Source of the DNA: Bacillota bacterium
Lineage (GTDB): Bacteria; Bacillota_E; JAJZYS01; JAJYTV01
Length of the DNA stretch: 17,227 nucleotides
Direction of reading: 5' to 3'
Assembly: GCA_021845645.1 (NCBI GenBank)
Contig: JAJZVM010000081.1
Coordinates: 1-17,227 of the forward strand
The notes under the pieces are model-generated. The model worked only from the letters and a program-made list of their open reading frames with translations, made no database searches and was not told where the DNA came from. This document shows, in pieces, positions 1-6,306 of this stretch (positions are counted from its first letter, which is position 1; the number at the start of each line of letters is the position of its first letter). The position numbers and the translations under genes are program-made.

Positions 1-25
1 TTGCGATCCCTTCCTGAACCCGAGC

Positions 26-62
26 AGCGCGGCGCCCCGGCAGATGGCCGGGGCGCCGCGCT
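26..62. terminator. Perfect 16-bp GC hairpin beyond the 3' end of holA
   Basis: Bases 26-41 and 47-62 are exact reverse complements, with a 5-nt loop (42-46). The hairpin lies 53 bases beyond the holA stop codon on the minus strand. It also lies 9 bases after a TGA at 15-17 that could end a plus-strand gene from outside the window. Neither side has a clear T-run, so it is not a textbook intrinsic terminator. The perfect stem and its place between genes make a bidirectional transcription end or RNA 3'-end stabiliser the best reading. Confidence 0.5.
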
Positions 63-114
63 ACTGTCCTGCCGCCCAGAAATTTGCACATCTGAAGCCG
101 CTGCTTGGCAGCGG

Positions 115-1113
115 TCAAAACTGTGCGCCCGCGACGCGCATCAACCCGAGCTCGAGGGCGAGCGGCTGGCTGCCGCCCGATTTGAGCGCAAGATCGCAGC
201 GCAGGAGTTCGCGGAAAGCGGCGACGATCCCGGCCTGGCTCCAGAGCGGCGCCGCCTGGCACAGCTTTTGCGCGACGAAGGGGTGGGCGCCGATGATCTT
301 GGCGAGTTCCTGGGCCGACCGGCCCGCGGCGAGTTCCGCCCTGGCGGCGGCGAGTTGGCGCAGTTGACGCGCGACGAGGGCGAGCAGACCAAGCGGCGCC
401 TCCCCCTGGCCCAGCAGCTGACCGAGCACTGTCGCGACACCTGTCGGCCGCCGCTGCAGGATCGCATCGGTCAGGGCGAACACCCTGAGCTCCACCGCAG
501 GCGGGGCTGCCCACGCGGCCACGTCCGCGGTGATCGGCGAGCCCTCGTCCATGGCCAGTTCGGCGGTCCCGAGTGCCGTGGCGAGGCTGTCGAGGTCGAG
601 CCCGCTCGCAAGAAAGGCCTGCGTCGCCTGGGGCGGCAACTTCACCCCCGCCTGCCGCGCAAGTTCACCGAGCCAGGCGCCGAGCTCCTTGCCCGCGTCG
701 GCAGGCAGGAGCCAGCCCCGCTCAACGGCCCTGCGCACCGGTGCCAGCCTGCCGTCCGCTTCGGGAGCCCAGACGAACAGCGTCGCGCCGCGTGGCGGCC
801 GCTCCATATGGTCGGCCAGGGCCCGCAGCTCGAGGGCCCTCTCCTGCTCGCCCCTGCCCTTCTGGCCGGTGAGCGCCTGCGTTCGCCAGGCGACGACGAG
901 GCCCGCGTCGCCGAAGAACGACGGCGTCGCCGCCAGCTCGCACGCCTCGCGCAGCTGACCGTCGCCCGCGCCGACCCGCTCCACGTCCGCCTCGCGACCT
1001 TTGACAAGCTGGCTCAGCGCCATGCCGGCCAGCGTGGCGGAGGGCCCGACGCAGAGCACCACAGGTGCCTCGGCCAACCGCGCCGACAGGGCCAGAAACT
1101 CGCGCGGACCCAT
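115..1113 (-). CDS. holA: DNA polymerase III delta subunit (clamp-loader subunit HolA)
   Basis: This 332-residue protein has the length and overall pattern of HolA, the clamp-loader subunit that opens the beta sliding clamp during replication. The N-terminal half resembles the divergent AAA-like module (VVLCVGPSATL near the start, followed by a region rich in AWRTQAL and FVWAPEADGR). The C-terminal half matches the family best: an LLALVARQLRQL helix, then IIGAHPFVAQKL, then LLRCDLALKSGG, which is the characteristic end of the collar domain. No Walker A motif is expected in delta. The ATG at 1113 is preceded by a G-rich ribosome site (TTGGGGGGACGCGC). The gene lies 91 bases downstream of the PAS-REC gene on the same strand and may be read through from it. 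I see no convincing promoter in the gap. Confidence 0.88.
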   Translation of the reverse strand: MGPREFLALSARLAEAPVVLCVGPSATLAGMALSQLVKGREADVERVGAGDGQLREACELAATPSFFGDAGLVVAWRTQALTGQKGRGEQERALELRALADHMERPPRGATLFVWAPEADGRLAPVRRAVERGWLLPADAGKELGAWLGELARQAGVKLPPQATQAFLASGLDLDSLATALGTAELAMDEGSPITADVAAWAAPPAVELRVFALTDAILQRRPTGVATVLGQLLGQGEAPLGLLALVARQLRQLAAARAELAAGRSAQELAKIIGAHPFVAQKLCQAAPLWSQAGIVAAFRELLRCDLALKSGGSQPLALELGLMRVAGAQF

Positions 1114-1204
1114 GCGCGTCCCCCCAAGGCCACAAGGCTGTACTGCTCCAATGTAGCACGCCGCGGACCTGTAGCGCGCAACGCCGGGCGCGGGACCGCT
1201 CTCG

Positions 1205-2335
1205 CTAGCTCGAACTGCCGTCCGGCCTGAGCGCGTCGCGCACGCCGGAGCGCAGTTCGTCCGCGGTGTAGGGCTTGGGCACGACGCCCAAGAAGCCGAG
1301 GCGCTGGCATTCCTGCAGGGGCAGCCCGTTCTGCCGGCCCGTCGAGATCAGAATCGGCAGGGCGGGATCGAGCGCCTGCAGCTCCCGTCCCGCCTCCTCG
1401 CCGCCCATGCCCCCCGGGACCGTCAGGTCGAGCACGGCAAGCTGGAAGGGACGCATGTCCCTGCGCGCGTCGCGAAACATCTGCAACGCGGTCCGGCCAT
1501 CGGGCGCCTCGCTGACCTCGTAGCCGGCCGCTGCGAGGATGCGTGCGGCCACCGCCCGCACGGGCTTCTCGTCGTCCATGAGCAGGATGCGCGGCTGGCC
1601 GCAGGCGGCCGCCGCGGACAGGCCCTGCGGCGGGGCGGTGCACGCCGCCGCCAGGCGGTGCGGCAGCGACTGCGTCAGCTCCCTCACCGCGATAGCCGCC
1701 TCCTGCGCCGCCTGGAGCAGTTCGCCCTGCTGTCCCTGCGCGTCCGCCGCAGCCAGGCTTAGATTGCCGAGCAGGACCGTGAGCAGGTTGTTGTAATCGT
1801 GAACGAGGCGCCCGCCTGCCGCCTTGATCCCCGCGAGGACAAGGGACGCCTCGCCCTGCTCTTGGAACTTCACGCTGCAGCGGGCCCCCACCACCTGACC
1901 GTCCTCGTCCACCAGCGGGAAGCAGCTCACCCGGCTCTGCCCCGCGGGAATCCCGCACCCCAGGTCCGAGGCGCGACCCTCCCGCAGCGCGGCGTCCGCT
2001 CCTTGCCGCATGGCGGCCACGATGTCGGCCCCCGCCGCGGGCCCGACAACGGCCAGGTTGCCACCCTTGCGCAGCCCGAGGCCGGCTGCCCGCCGATTCA
2101 CTTGCACGAGCCGCCCGCGCCGGTCCACGATGACGCAGGCATCCTCGTCCTGATCGAAGGCGTAGCGGAGCAGGGCGGCGGAACCGCCGCGCTCCTTCCT
2201 GACGCCCTGCGCCGCGGACGACGCGGCCGGGGGCTCGCCCCAGAGCCAGCCCTGCCCGGCGGCCGCCGACAAGCGGGCGCCTCGGCCCACGGACTTGCCT
2301 CTCCTGGTAACCAGTGCGGTGCTGCGCATCGCCAT
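1205..2335 (-). CDS. PAS - degenerate DHp - receiver protein lacking a histidine-kinase ATPase domain
   Basis: The 376-residue soluble protein has a PAS-like region at about residues 55-160, with VIVDRRGRLVQVN as a PAS core. A histidine-kinase phosphoacceptor box follows: LVHDYNNLL at 177-185, with His179, matching the HDFNN class of hybrid kinases. A complete receiver domain covers about 249-370, with the acidic pocket LLMDDE at 251-256, phosphorylatable Asp303 in VLDLTVPGG and conserved Lys354 in VVPKPYT. Only about 50 residues separate the phosphoacceptor helices from the receiver, so there is no room for a HATPase domain, and no N, G1 or G2 box is visible. It resembles the full hybrid kinase at 10182-13220, especially in the receiver. 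It could be phosphorylated by a partner kinase or act as a phosphate sink. Two starts are possible, ATG 2335 and ATG 2329. A GGAGGGGG ribosome site precedes both, and the second has the longer spacing. Confidence 0.8.
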   Translation of the reverse strand: MAMRSTALVTRRGKSVGRGARLSAAAGQGWLWGEPPAASSAAQGVRKERGGSAALLRYAFDQDEDACVIVDRRGRLVQVNRRAAGLGLRKGGNLAVVGPAAGADIVAAMRQGADAALREGRASDLGCGIPAGQSRVSCFPLVDEDGQVVGARCSVKFQEQGEASLVLAGIKAAGGRLVHDYNNLLTVLLGNLSLAAADAQGQQGELLQAAQEAAIAVRELTQSLPHRLAAACTAPPQGLSAAAACGQPRILLMDDEKPVRAVAARILAAAGYEVSEAPDGRTALQMFRDARRDMRPFQLAVLDLTVPGGMGGEEAGRELQALDPALPILISTGRQNGLPLQECQRLGFLGVVPKPYTADELRSGVRDALRPDGSSS

Positions 2336-2500
2336 GCCCCCTCCGCGCTCGCCACATCTCTACAAGGATTGCCGTCGCCAGCAGAGGAATTGCCGTACTA
2401 GGACAAAGATAGAATCCGGTATTCGGCGGGCGGTGTCGAAACGGATCGTGTCGAACGATTCTGACCCGGGATTCGCGGCGCAAAGTTTGGGGGGCAGGGC
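2336..2500. other. Divergent intergenic region between the PAS-REC gene and the MBL gene
   Basis: This 165-base region must hold promoters for two divergent genes and is less GC-rich than its surroundings. On the plus strand TAGAAT (2410-2415) is a good -10 match, but no -35 lies at the usual distance; TTGCCG at 2390-2395 leaves only 14 bases. I could not settle on a minus-strand promoter. It also holds two copies of GTGTCGAA (2433-2440 and 2448-2455), a candidate operator. No small gene is supported. Confidence 0.4.
2433..2455. repeat. Tandem 8-mer direct repeat, candidate operator
   Basis: GTGTCGAA occurs at 2433-2440 and again at 2448-2455, a 15-base period, in the divergent promoter region. 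On the minus strand the unit reads TTCGACAC. The related 10-mer TGTCGAAACG, which overlaps the first copy (2434-2443), recurs at 13311-13320 upstream of the large hybrid kinase. Direct repeats like these are typical of response-regulator sites, but no regulator can be assigned from sequence alone. Confidence 0.35.
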
Positions 2501-3319
2501 ATGTTCCAGGCGTATGAAGGCGGACTCTGGCTTCAGCCGTCGCTTCTTTGGCAGACGCAGTGCGCCGTGCTGGCGGGCGATGGCGCCGTCCTGGTCGTCG
2601 ATCCCGGCTACTTCCCGGAGGAGATCGAACGGGCGCAGAGGCTGGCGGCGGACCTCGACAAGCCGGGACGCGACCCCTTGCTCGTCCTGACGCACAGCGA
2701 CTTCGACCACATCGTCGGCGTCCCGCACTTCCCCACGGCGCCCGTGGTTGCCTCAGCCCGCTGGGACACGCGCAACGAGGCGCGCGCGCGGCGGGCGCTC
2801 AGGAATTTCGACGGTCTCCACTACATCGCCCGCGACCGCCCGCTCGACGCGCCTGTGCGCCCGGACCGGCCGATCGCCGCGGACGGCGAGGAACTCGCCG
2901 GCTGCCGCTTCTTCCTGCTCAGGGGCCACACCTGGGACGGTCTCGCCATCTTCCATCCGCCCAGCGGGGCGCTCATCGTCGGCGACTACCTCTCGGACTG
3001 CGAGTTCCCGTTCATCTACGTGAGCGCCTTGGCCTATCGCGAGACGCTCGAAAAGCTCGCGGAACTCAACCGGCAACTCGCCCCGAGGCTGCTCGTCTCG
3101 CAGCACGGCCGGCCAGCGGAAGGCCGGCCAGCGATCGAGGGGCGCATCGACGAGGCCCGGCGCTACCTGGACCTGCTGCTCGCGGGCGTTGCCACGGCCT
3201 CGGGACCGCGCGAGCTTGCCGACGCCACCCTGGGCGCCTGGCGCGACGGCGTGCCGGACTACATCCTGCACTACCACCGCCGCAACGCGCGCGTCGCCTG
3301 GCGCGAGCTGCGGCGCTAG
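2501..3319 (+). CDS. MBL-fold metallo-hydrolase
   Basis: The 272-residue protein has the metal-binding motifs of the metallo-beta-lactamase fold in order. Motif 2 is THSDFDH (His65, Asp67, Asp69, His70), followed by His143 in RGHTWDG, Asp162 in IVGDYLSD and His202 in SQHG. Motif 2 reads HxDxDH rather than the common HxHxDH, so the first metal site has an Asp in place of its second His. No signal peptide is seen, so it should be cytoplasmic. The substrate cannot be named; such proteins include thioesterases, lactonases, glyoxalase II-like enzymes and nucleases. The ATG at 2501 follows a strong G-rich ribosome site (GGGGGGCAGGGC). Its stop TAG (3317-3319) overlaps the stop of the convergent MDR gene. 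A small in-frame duplication sits at 3107-3133. Confidence 0.85.
   Translation: MFQAYEGGLWLQPSLLWQTQCAVLAGDGAVLVVDPGYFPEEIERAQRLAADLDKPGRDPLLVLTHSDFDHIVGVPHFPTAPVVASARWDTRNEARARRALRNFDGLHYIARDRPLDAPVRPDRPIAADGEELAGCRFFLLRGHTWDGLAIFHPPSGALIVGDYLSDCEFPFIYVSALAYRETLEKLAELNRQLAPRLLVSQHGRPAEGRPAIEGRIDEARRYLDLLLAGVATASGPRELADATLGAWRDGVPDYILHYHRRNARVAWRELRR
3107..3133 (+). repeat. Short in-frame tandem duplication inside the MBL gene
   Basis: The 12-mer GGCCGGCCAGCG occurs at 3107-3118 and 3122-3133, a 15-base period. It encodes GRPAEGRPA just after the last metal-binding His (SQHG). Because 15 is a multiple of three, the frame is kept. It looks like a small slippage duplication in a loop. Confidence 0.6.
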
Positions 3320-4257
3320 ATCTCCAGCACGATCTTGCCGAGGGCCCCGGGGGCCAGCACCGCCTCGTGGGCCTGCGCCGCCTGCGCAAGCGGGAAGCTC
3401 CTGCCGATCACGGGCTTCAGCCAGCCGGCCGCCAGAGCGGCCACGAGGCGCAGGTGGATGCGGCGCAGGGTCTGGGGCGGCGTCTGGAAGAGCAGGACGC
3501 CCCGCACGGCGCCGCCGCTGCGCATCAGGTCCCTGGGGTTCACCTGCACAGGGCCGCGCGAGCCGACCACCACGATAGACCCGCCCTGTGCCAGCTCGGC
3601 GAGGTCCTGGCCAAGGTTGCGGTCCGCCGCCATTTCGAGGATGACGTTGAAGGCCCTGCCGCCGAACGCCTCGCGCGCTTCGGCGTAGGCGCCGTGCGCC
3701 ACCGCCACCGCGCCCAGGCCCGCGAGCAGCCGCCTGCCCTCCTCGCTCGACGCGGTCGCGGCCACGTCCATGCCGAGGCCGCGGCAGATCTGCACAGCCG
3801 CGGTGCCGACGCCACCGCTGCCGCCGTGCACGAGCACGAGGTCTCCCGCCTGAGCTCCCCCGATGTCGAGGGCGCGCAGGGCTGTGGCGTAGGGGACGCC
3901 CATGGCCGCGCCCTGCGCGAAGCTGACGCCGTCTGGCAGGGGATGCACGCCGCCCCCGGGGCAGAGCGCGTATTCCGCGTAGCTGGGGCAGCCGGAGACG
4001 TAGACCCGCTCGCCCACGGCGAAACCCTGCAGCCCGGCTCCGACCGCCTCGACGACGCCTGCCCCGTCGCCGCCCGGCGTGTAGGGCAGTTCCGGCAAGG
4101 GGTCGTACCGGCCGGAGCGGATGTAGGTCTCGACGGGGTTGACCCCCGCGGCATGCAGGCGGACGAGGACCTGCCCTGGACCCGGAACGGGCACGGGCAC
4201 CTCCCTCAGCTCGAGCACTTCGGGACCGCCGAACGCCTGCACGACGATGGCTTTCAT
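3316..4257 (-). CDS. Zinc-independent quinone oxidoreductase-like MDR enzyme (NADPH-dependent)
   Basis: The 313-residue protein is a medium-chain dehydrogenase/reductase of the quinone oxidoreductase type. The GroES-like N-terminal domain begins MKAIVVQAFGGPEVLEL and contains HAAGVNPVETYIRSGRY (about residues 35-51) and the GGDGAGVVEAVG segment (62-73). The nucleotide-binding domain carries HGGSGGVGTAAVQ (144-156), the NADPH dinucleotide motif of this group. The structural and catalytic zinc cysteines of alcohol dehydrogenases are absent, as expected. The C-terminal GALGKIVLEI end is also typical. The likely reaction is NADPH-dependent reduction of a quinone or an enone; the substrate is unknown. 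The ATG at 4257 overlaps the TGA of the upstream alpha/beta-hydrolase gene as ATGA, so the two are co-transcribed and translationally coupled. Its TAG stop interlocks with the stop of the convergent MBL gene. Confidence 0.9.
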   Translation of the reverse strand: MKAIVVQAFGGPEVLELREVPVPVPGPGQVLVRLHAAGVNPVETYIRSGRYDPLPELPYTPGGDGAGVVEAVGAGLQGFAVGERVYVSGCPSYAEYALCPGGGVHPLPDGVSFAQGAAMGVPYATALRALDIGGAQAGDLVLVHGGSGGVGTAAVQICRGLGMDVAATASSEEGRRLLAGLGAVAVAHGAYAEAREAFGGRAFNVILEMAADRNLGQDLAELAQGGSIVVVGSRGPVQVNPRDLMRSGGAVRGVLLFQTPPQTLRRIHLRLVAALAAGWLKPVIGRSFPLAQAAQAHEAVLAPGALGKIVLEI

Positions 4258-4988
4258 AGTTCGTCCTCCCTGCGGGTCTCTTCGACGTCCGCGCTGCCAG
4301 CCTGCCGCAGGACGATCCTGTCCAGCAGGGCAGCGAGTTCCAGCGGCAGTTCGGTCGGGGCCCTGTGGCCGCAGGCGATCTCGTGGACAGTCACGCCCGC
4401 CGCGGCAAGTGCGGCGAGCGAAGCCGCCACGGGCTGGAAGAGCGGTGTCGCCGCCCGGCCCGCGCATGCGATCGCCTGCCTCGGCACGCGCGGCGGGTGG
4501 CGCAGCGCGAGCGGCTCGCTGAACGTGGCGAGCGGCTGCGCGGTCACGCGCACGTCGGCCGGCGCGAACGGCGGCGTGATCCGCCAGCCGTCGCCGTAGG
4601 CCTGTGCCTGGCCGACGAGCTGCTCGCGGATCGGCGTGCCGCCGAAGAGGTCGAGGAAAGACTGTCCCCGTGCCGGCAGGTAGGGGTCGAGCAGCACCAG
4701 AAGGCGCACGCGCTCCGGCAGGTCGTCGGCCACACCTGTGGCCACGGCGGCGCCGTAGCCGTGCCCGACCAGCACGACGCCGTGCAGTTCCTCGTAGGTC
4801 AGGAGTTGCCCGACGTCCTCGCGGTGCGTCGTGAGATCCACGCCGGCGTGGGCGAGATGGCGCCGCTCGCCGAGTCCGGTGTACGTCGGGCGGTACGCGT
4901 CGTGCCCGAGCGCGGCGAGCGCCAGGGCAGTCTCCTGCCAGACCCAGCCGCCCTCCCAGGCATCGTGGCAGAGTACGAAAGTTGCCAG
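4254..4988 (-). CDS. Alpha/beta-hydrolase (EstC/methylesterase-like) with Gly in place of the nucleophile Ser
   Basis: With a CTG start at 4988 the protein has 244 residues and begins MATFVLCHDAWEGGWVW, matching the usual MATFVLVHGAW-type opening of this esterase group. Family marks follow: TGLGER (37-42), a nucleophile elbow VVLVGHGYG (71-79), LLDPYLP and a late IACGHRAPTELP with the expected catalytic His. The elbow normally reads GHSxG. Here codon 77 is GGC (Gly), and the oxyanion-hole HG near the N-terminus reads HD. Ordinary serine-hydrolase chemistry is therefore doubtful, and the protein may bind rather than hydrolyse, or be decaying. No ATG, GTG or TTG lies in frame near this start; the nearest is ATG 5105, which would add 39 residues that do not look like the family. 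The gene is coupled by an ATGA overlap to the MDR enzyme downstream. Confidence 0.8.
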   Translation of the reverse strand: MATFVLCHDAWEGGWVWQETALALAALGHDAYRPTYTGLGERRHLAHAGVDLTTHREDVGQLLTYEELHGVVLVGHGYGAAVATGVADDLPERVRLLVLLDPYLPARGQSFLDLFGGTPIREQLVGQAQAYGDGWRITPPFAPADVRVTAQPLATFSEPLALRHPPRVPRQAIACAGRAATPLFQPVAASLAALAAAGVTVHEIACGHRAPTELPLELAALLDRIVLRQAGSADVEETRREDEL

Positions 4989-4993
4989 TCGAT

Positions 4994-5005
4994 CCTTCCT
5001 CCCCC
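4994..5005 (-). promoter_or_regulatory. Shine-Dalgarno supporting a CTG start of the alpha/beta-hydrolase
   Basis: The minus strand reads GGGGGAGGAAGG here. Its GGAGG core (5002-4998) ends 9 bases before a CTG at 4988, and that CTG opens exactly the expected N-terminus of the family. This is the main reason for preferring CTG 4988 to the distant ATG 5105. Confidence 0.5.
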
Positions 5006-5182
5006 GAACGGCGGCTCCCCTCGGTAGCTTCGCGGTGCCCGCCCGCCGCCCCTGCGTTCCCGGACAGGCAGGGATGCTTGACCGATCGCCCAGCCGGCAC
5101 GGCACCGGACCGGCACACGCCGGACGAGATCCCCCCGAAACGGAGAGGATCCGCCCCAGCCTTGGGCCCCCGACCGCACATG

Positions 5183-5216
5183 GGGCGGCGCGGGCCCCTG
5201 CCGCGTGCCGCCGCCC
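5183..5216 (-). terminator. GC hairpin just after the desulfhydrase-family gene
   Basis: GGGCGGCG (5183-5190) and CGCCGCCC (5209-5216) form an 8-bp stem with an 18-nt GC-rich loop, starting 5 bases beyond the stop of the PLP enzyme gene on the minus strand. No U-tract follows. It may end the riboswitch-ykoE transcript before the alpha/beta-hydrolase gene. The remaining 4989-5182 region showed no convincing promoter. Confidence 0.35.
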
Positions 5217-5221
5217 TTGCC

Positions 5222-6223
5222 TCAGCTGCCGGTGAAGAGCCCTGTCAGGGCGTAGAGACCCGGCACACCGCCTGTGTGCAGGAAGAGGACTTTCTCGCCC
5301 GGCCTGAAGACGCCCTGATGCGCGAGGTCGATCAGCCCTGCCATGGCCTTGCCGGTGTAGATCGGGTCAAGCAGGACCCCCTCCGTGCGTGCAAGTAGCC
5401 TCACCGCCTCGATCATCTCAGGCGTGGGCTGCGCGTAGCCCGGACCGATGTACTCGTCGCCACACGTGAGGAGCTCCTCGTCGACCGCCGCGGCGGCGCC
5501 CAGCAGCTCCGCCGCCGCGCGGGCGATCTCGCGCGCCTCGTCGCGGAGCTTCTCCTTCGGGTTCAGCACGCTGATCGCGGTCAGGGGCACGTCGAGGCGG
5601 TTGCCGCCGAAGCCGAGCCACAAGCCCGCGAGCGTGCCTGCGCTGCCGCCCGCCAGCACGACGTGGTCCAGGCGCAGTCCCGTCTCGAAACACTGGCCCA
5701 TGAGCTCCTCGGCGCACGCGACATAGCCGAGGGCCCCGACGGCGTTCGACCCACCCATCGGGATGATGTACGGTCGCCTGCCGGCCGCGGTGGCCTCGGC
5801 GGCCGCGGCCGAGAGCTCGGCCCACGTGTCCACGCCGTCCCCCACCAGCTTGATGCGCTCCGCTCCGAGCAGCTGGAAGAGAAAGATGTTGCCGTTCGCG
5901 TCAGGGCGATAGGCGCCGGGCTCCGCTTCCGTGAGCACAAGCCAGCAGTGCATGCCTTCCTTCACGGCCGCCGACAGCGTCAGGCGGCAGTGGTTGGACT
6001 GGATGCCGCCGCAGGTGATCAGCGTGTCGGCGCCCTTCGCCAAGGCGTCCGCGACCAGGAATTCGAGCTTGCGCGTCTTGTTGCCGCCGCCCGTGAGGCC
6101 GAGGAGATCGTCGCGCTTGATGTAGATGTCCGGCCCGCCGACCGCCTGGGAAAAGCGCGGCAGGCGCTCCATGGGAGTTTCGCCGGACGTATACCGCCGC
6201 CGCGGGAATCTCGCCAGGTGCAT
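5222..6223 (-). CDS. D-cysteine desulfhydrase / ACC deaminase family PLP enzyme
   Basis: The 333-residue protein belongs to the fold-type II PLP family of D-cysteine desulfhydrase, L-cysteate sulfo-lyase and ACC deaminase. The Schiff-base lysine is Lys49 in TGGGNKTRKLEFL. The conserved catalytic-loop segment is GGIQSNHCRLT (72-82). The glycine-rich phosphate-binding loop is VVLAGGSAGTLAG, and the C-terminal part has PIYTGKAMAGL and LFLHTGGVPGLYAL. D-cysteine desulfhydrase would release pyruvate, ammonia and sulfide. The SNHCRLT form resembles Firmicutes desulfhydrase-like members as I recall them, but substrate choice within the family is hard to read from motifs. The ATG at 6223 follows a GGGGGT ribosome site. 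The gene begins 83 bases after the ECF fusion stop with no clear terminator between, so it may be part of the TPP-riboswitch transcript. Confidence 0.85.
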   Translation of the reverse strand: MHLARFPRRRYTSGETPMERLPRFSQAVGGPDIYIKRDDLLGLTGGGNKTRKLEFLVADALAKGADTLITCGGIQSNHCRLTLSAAVKEGMHCWLVLTEAEPGAYRPDANGNIFLFQLLGAERIKLVGDGVDTWAELSAAAAEATAAGRRPYIIPMGGSNAVGALGYVACAEELMGQCFETGLRLDHVVLAGGSAGTLAGLWLGFGGNRLDVPLTAISVLNPKEKLRDEAREIARAAAELLGAAAAVDEELLTCGDEYIGPGYAQPTPEMIEAVRLLARTEGVLLDPIYTGKAMAGLIDLAHQGVFRPGEKVLFLHTGGVPGLYALTGLFTGS

Positions 6224-6306
6224 AGGGCCTACCCCCACCCTTGTCCTGCGTTCGGACGCAGTCGCTGCCAGCCTATGGCGCCGCCCACCTGCCTGACACG
6301 CGCCCT

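Noticed and set aside
1114..1204. Promoter directly upstream of holA
   Set aside because: TTGCGC and TACATT are present on the minus strand, but they are 20 bases apart and the match is poor.
1..1230. 409-codon plus-strand frame across holA
   Set aside because: It is antisense to holA and has no domain-like segments. The HolA C-terminal signature on the other strand is convincing.
1014..2483. 489-codon minus-strand frame over the PAS-REC gene
   Set aside because: It lies in a different frame from the receiver and PAS motifs and is Arg/Gly/Ala-rich. It starts upstream of the better supported start and runs into holA.
2548..4599. 683-codon plus-strand frame spanning three genes
   Set aside because: It overlaps the MBL gene in another frame and runs antisense through the MDR and hydrolase genes, all of which have strong motifs. 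Its composition is Arg/Ala/Gly-rich and low in complexity.
4258..5181. N-terminal extension of the MDR gene to a 621-codon frame, a possible fusion
   Set aside because: The frame is open, but the upstream part is antisense-like in composition and overlaps the alpha/beta-hydrolase in another frame. The MKAIVV start at 4257 with its ATGA overlap is the natural start.
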